Assembly (NCBI RefSeq): GCF_043196875.1
Contig: NZ_JBEBMX010000003.1
Span: 124,001-188,000, forward strand
DNA length: 64,000 nt
Reading direction: 5' to 3'
DNA from: Saccharospirillum sp043196875
GTDB lineage: Bacteria; Pseudomonadota; Gammaproteobacteria; Pseudomonadales; Natronospirillaceae
How positions within the stretch are numbered: position 1 is the first letter of the stretch; every line of letters starts with the position of its first letter. Made by a program: the position numbers and the translations under genes. This document shows, piece by piece, positions 61,559 through 64,000 of the stretch. The notes under the pieces are model-generated. The model was not told the DNA's origin, ran no database searches, and saw only the letters and a program-made list of their open reading frames with translations.

Positions 61559-63892
61559 ATGTTTGTGTTATCCGCTATTTATCTACTGATCGGGTTAGTG
61601 CTACTGGGAGGTGGCAGCTGGCTCTTGGTTCTGGGCGGCAGTTGGTACTACGCCCTCGCCGGTCTGGCTTTAATCGCTATTGCCATCACTACCGTTAAAC
61701 ATCGTCGCCTGGCGCAATGGCTTTATGCCGCCTTACTGGCAACAACGGCATTGTGGTCCCTGGCCGAATCGGGTTTCTATTGGTGGCCACTGGCAACTCG
61801 CCTTGGCTTGCTCTTGTTACTCGCCATTCCGTTATTGTTTCCGTTTCGACCCAGATCACCTGGCATCGCTGTTTTGCTTCCAGTCTGGGCCATTGTCAGC
61901 CTTGGCCTGCTATCGAGTTTGGCGGTCGATCCGACCCAGACCGAAGGTCAGATCGATTCATCCACGCCACTGGCCAACGCATCTTTGGGTGATAGTCCTG
62001 ACGCCAGTTGGCCTGCCTACGGCCGTAATAACTACGGGCAACGCTATTCACCGCTGGAGCAAATCAATGTCGATAATGTCGGCGACCTGGAATTAGCCTG
62101 GCAATATCAGACGGGTGACCTCAAGGGGCCGAACGACGTCACCGAAACCACCTATGAAGCAACGCCATTAAAGATCGGCAATAGCCTCTATCTGTGTACA
62201 CCTCACAACTGGCTCATTGCGCTGAATGCCGATAGCGGTGAAGAACAATGGGTCTATGACGCCCAAGTGCCGCCGGAAAGTCAGCGTCAGCATCAAACCT
62301 GTCGCGGCGTTTCCTTTTTACCGCCCACCAATGGTGATGCTGACGACCTGAGCGCCCAATCAAGCCCAACCTTGGCGCAAAATCTCGACAGCATGAATTG
62401 CGATGCGCAGCTGTTTATGCCGACTTCCGATGCGCGCCTTATCGCGGTTGATCCGGAAACCGGCGCCCGCTGCGCCAACTTTGCCAACGACGGTGTGCTT
62501 GATCTGATGCACAACATGCCGTTCCGGCAAAATGGCTATTACTACTCCACCTCACCGCCGGTTGTTGCCGATGGCAAAGTCATCGTTGCCGGCTCGGTTA
62601 ACGACAACTACGACACCCAGTCTCCTTCCGGAGTTATCCGCGCCTACGACGCCAAAAGTGGTGAGTTGGTGTGGAACTGGGACCCGGCGCATCCGCAAGA
62701 CACCGCTCCCATCGCCGAGGGTAAAACCTATTCAACCAGTTCACCCAACAGTTGGTCGGTCGCCAGCGCCGATGAAGAACTGGGCCTGATCTACTTCCCC
62801 ATGGGTAACCGTACACCCGATCAGTTGGGCATGTATCGCACCGAAAATGAAGAACGCTTTGCCTCTTCCGTCGTAGCACTGAGCCTGCAAACCGGCCAGG
62901 TGGAATGGGTGCAGCAGTTTGTTCATCACGACCTCTGGGACATGGATACTCCGGCTCAGCCGGTACTGTTGGATCTGGAAACCGACAGCGGTCGCCAGCC
63001 GGCGCTCGTGGTGCCGACCAAACAAGGGGATGTTTATGTACTGAACCGGGCGACCGGTGAACCGATCATTCCGATCACCGAACAACCCGCGCCTCAGGGT
63101 GCCATTGAAGGCGACTACACCGCGCAAACCCAACCGATTTCCGGGTTAACGTTCCGGCCGCCAACCATGCGCGAAGCCGATATGTGGGGTGCTACGCTGA
63201 TCGACCAGATGATCTGTCGTATCCAATTCCAGTCGCTGGATTATCGAGGTCAGTACACCGCACCCTCGGAGCAAGGCACCATCGTCTATCCAGGTAACTT
63301 TGGCGTGTTCAACTGGGGCAGCATTGCAGTTGATCCTCAACAACAGGTGATGTTCGGTATGCCGCTCTACCTGGCGTTCACCTCTAAACTGGTGCCCAAA
63401 GAAGGCCAGGATTTGGGTGATACCAACCAGGGCGAAGCGGGTATCAACGAAAACGCCGGCGCACCCTATGCGGTGGAAATGAAACCTTTCCTGTCACCGC
63501 TGGGCGTCCCTTGCCAGCAACCACCCTGGGGTTATGTTGCCAGTGCCGATCTGACTACCGGTGAGATTATTTATCGCCACAAAAACGGCACCATCTACGA
63601 CATGACGCCATTGCCGTTGCCGATTGAGATGGGCGTTCCCGGTATCGGTGGCCCGATCATCACCGCTGGCGGCGTGTCTTTCCTCGCCGCAACCGTTGAT
63701 GATTATCTGCGTGCTTACGACTTGAGCACCGGTGAACAGCTGTGGCAAGCACGCCTGCCGGCAGGTGGTCAGGCAACGCCGATGACTTACCTCAACAGCC
63801 AGGGTGAACAGATGGTTGTTCTGGTGGCCGGTGGTCATGGTTCTATCGGTACCACCATTGGTGATTATGTCGTGGCTTACAAACTGCCCTAA
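61559..63892 (+). CDS. gcd: Membrane-bound PQQ-dependent glucose dehydrogenase
   Basis: A 777-residue quinoprotein oxidising aldoses in the periplasm and passing electrons to ubiquinone. Five N-terminal membrane helices (about 1-125) are followed by an eight-bladed propeller starting DASWPAYGRNNYGQRYSPLE. VAGSVNDNYDTQSPSGVIRA and HHDLWDMDTPAQPVL match E. coli Gcd; Asp463 corresponds to the proposed catalytic Asp. The C-terminus LPAGGQATPMTY...GDYVVAYKLP is typical. No pqq genes are in the window. Confidence 0.94.
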   Translation: MFVLSAIYLLIGLVLLGGGSWLLVLGGSWYYALAGLALIAIAITTVKHRRLAQWLYAALLATTALWSLAESGFYWWPLATRLGLLLLLAIPLLFPFRPRSPGIAVLLPVWAIVSLGLLSSLAVDPTQTEGQIDSSTPLANASLGDSPDASWPAYGRNNYGQRYSPLEQINVDNVGDLELAWQYQTGDLKGPNDVTETTYEATPLKIGNSLYLCTPHNWLIALNADSGEEQWVYDAQVPPESQRQHQTCRGVSFLPPTNGDADDLSAQSSPTLAQNLDSMNCDAQLFMPTSDARLIAVDPETGARCANFANDGVLDLMHNMPFRQNGYYYSTSPPVVADGKVIVAGSVNDNYDTQSPSGVIRAYDAKSGELVWNWDPAHPQDTAPIAEGKTYSTSSPNSWSVASADEELGLIYFPMGNRTPDQLGMYRTENEERFASSVVALSLQTGQVEWVQQFVHHDLWDMDTPAQPVLLDLETDSGRQPALVVPTKQGDVYVLNRATGEPIIPITEQPAPQGAIEGDYTAQTQPISGLTFRPPTMREADMWGATLIDQMICRIQFQSLDYRGQYTAPSEQGTIVYPGNFGVFNWGSIAVDPQQQVMFGMPLYLAFTSKLVPKEGQDLGDTNQGEAGINENAGAPYAVEMKPFLSPLGVPCQQPPWGYVASADLTTGEIIYRHKNGTIYDMTPLPLPIEMGVPGIGGPIITAGGVSFLAATVDDYLRAYDLSTGEQLWQARLPAGGQATPMTYLNSQGEQMVVLVAGGHGSIGTTIGDYVVAYKLP

Positions 63893-63911
63893 GCGTCGCT
63901 AATCGCTGAAT

Positions 63912-63940
63912 AAAAAACCCGGCCAAGTGCCGGGTTTTTT
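63912..63940 (+). terminator. Terminator after gcd
   Basis: AAACCCGGC (63915-63923) and GCCGGGTTT (63929-63937), loop CAAGT, flanked by A and T runs, 23 bp past the gcd stop. Beyond it, 63943-64000 shows nothing identifiable. Confidence 0.9.
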
Positions 63941-64000
63941 TAATTCAATCATCTTCAAGTGCAGGTCTGATCTGGATTCAGTTTTTCACCACTAGGTCCA

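Noticed and set aside
1..64000. Search for tRNA, rRNA, CRISPR arrays, insertion sequences and prophage genes
   Set aside because: No cloverleaf-like block with CCA end, no regularly spaced repeats and no transposase, integrase or phage protein was recognised; gene order is conserved core throughout.

Overview
The window is a stretch of gammaproteobacterial core chromosome. Gene order points to the Pseudomonas/Oceanospirillales side: ftsK-lolA-rarA-crcB-serS, aat-ate-infA, clpA-clpS opposite cspD, a monomeric isocitrate dehydrogenase, mnmA-hflD-purB, and gltA divergent from sdhCDAB-sucAB-lpdA-sucCD. The close match of the tus, FabV, RoxA, PsrA and LiuC-like proteins to remembered family members agrees with this. 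A Saccharospirillum- or Reinekea-like host is my guess, not something the sequence proves. I saw no rRNA, tRNA, CRISPR array, transposase or phage gene.

Layout. 1-7.4 kb: the start of a possible GNAT acetyltransferase, an M16C zinc peptidase, RapA, a LiuC-like enoyl-CoA hydratase and a PsrA-type TetR regulator with a likely auto-operator. 7.6-11.9 kb: a BI-1 membrane protein, the tusDCB-tusE sulfur relay coupled to ybiB (trpD2), an SDR dehydrogenase whose start lies inside a perfect inverted repeat, and a small membrane protein. 12-19.4 kb (minus strand): ftsK-lolA-rarA-crcB, serS and cysG. 19.5-25 kb: aat-ate-infA, clpSA and cspD. 25-34.6 kb: icd, rluE, fabV, nudJ, mnmA, hflD, purB and roxA. 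34.6-41.7 kb: small conserved proteins, YfaZ, HtpG with a clear sigma-32-type promoter, a UMF1 transporter, a DUF599 protein, and a TetR gene sharing a 17-bp operator with a neighbouring membrane-protein gene. 41.9-54.8 kb: nine TCA-cycle genes on the minus strand with gltA divergent. 55-64 kb: topA, a membrane-anchored coiled-coil-like protein, DUF1653, a GH114 lipoprotein, a ParD-like/methionine aminopeptidase pair behind a near-perfect 34-bp palindrome, a zinc-ribbon protein, and PQQ-dependent glucose dehydrogenase.

How the genes work together. The main physiological block is the TCA cycle: citrate synthase, NADP isocitrate dehydrogenase, 2-oxoglutarate dehydrogenase with its own E3, succinyl-CoA synthetase and succinate dehydrogenase. 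A second theme is translation and tRNA quality: SerS, MnmA with the TusBCDE sulfur relay, RluE, RoxA, IF-1, and the Aat/Bpt aminoacyl-protein transferases with ClpAPS for N-degron turnover.

Most regions are conserved housekeeping. The signals most worth following are (i) the ParD-like/Map pair and its 34-bp palindrome, (ii) the 15-bp inverted repeat that would bury the SD and start codon of the SDR gene, and (iii) the paired TetR operators near 41 kb.
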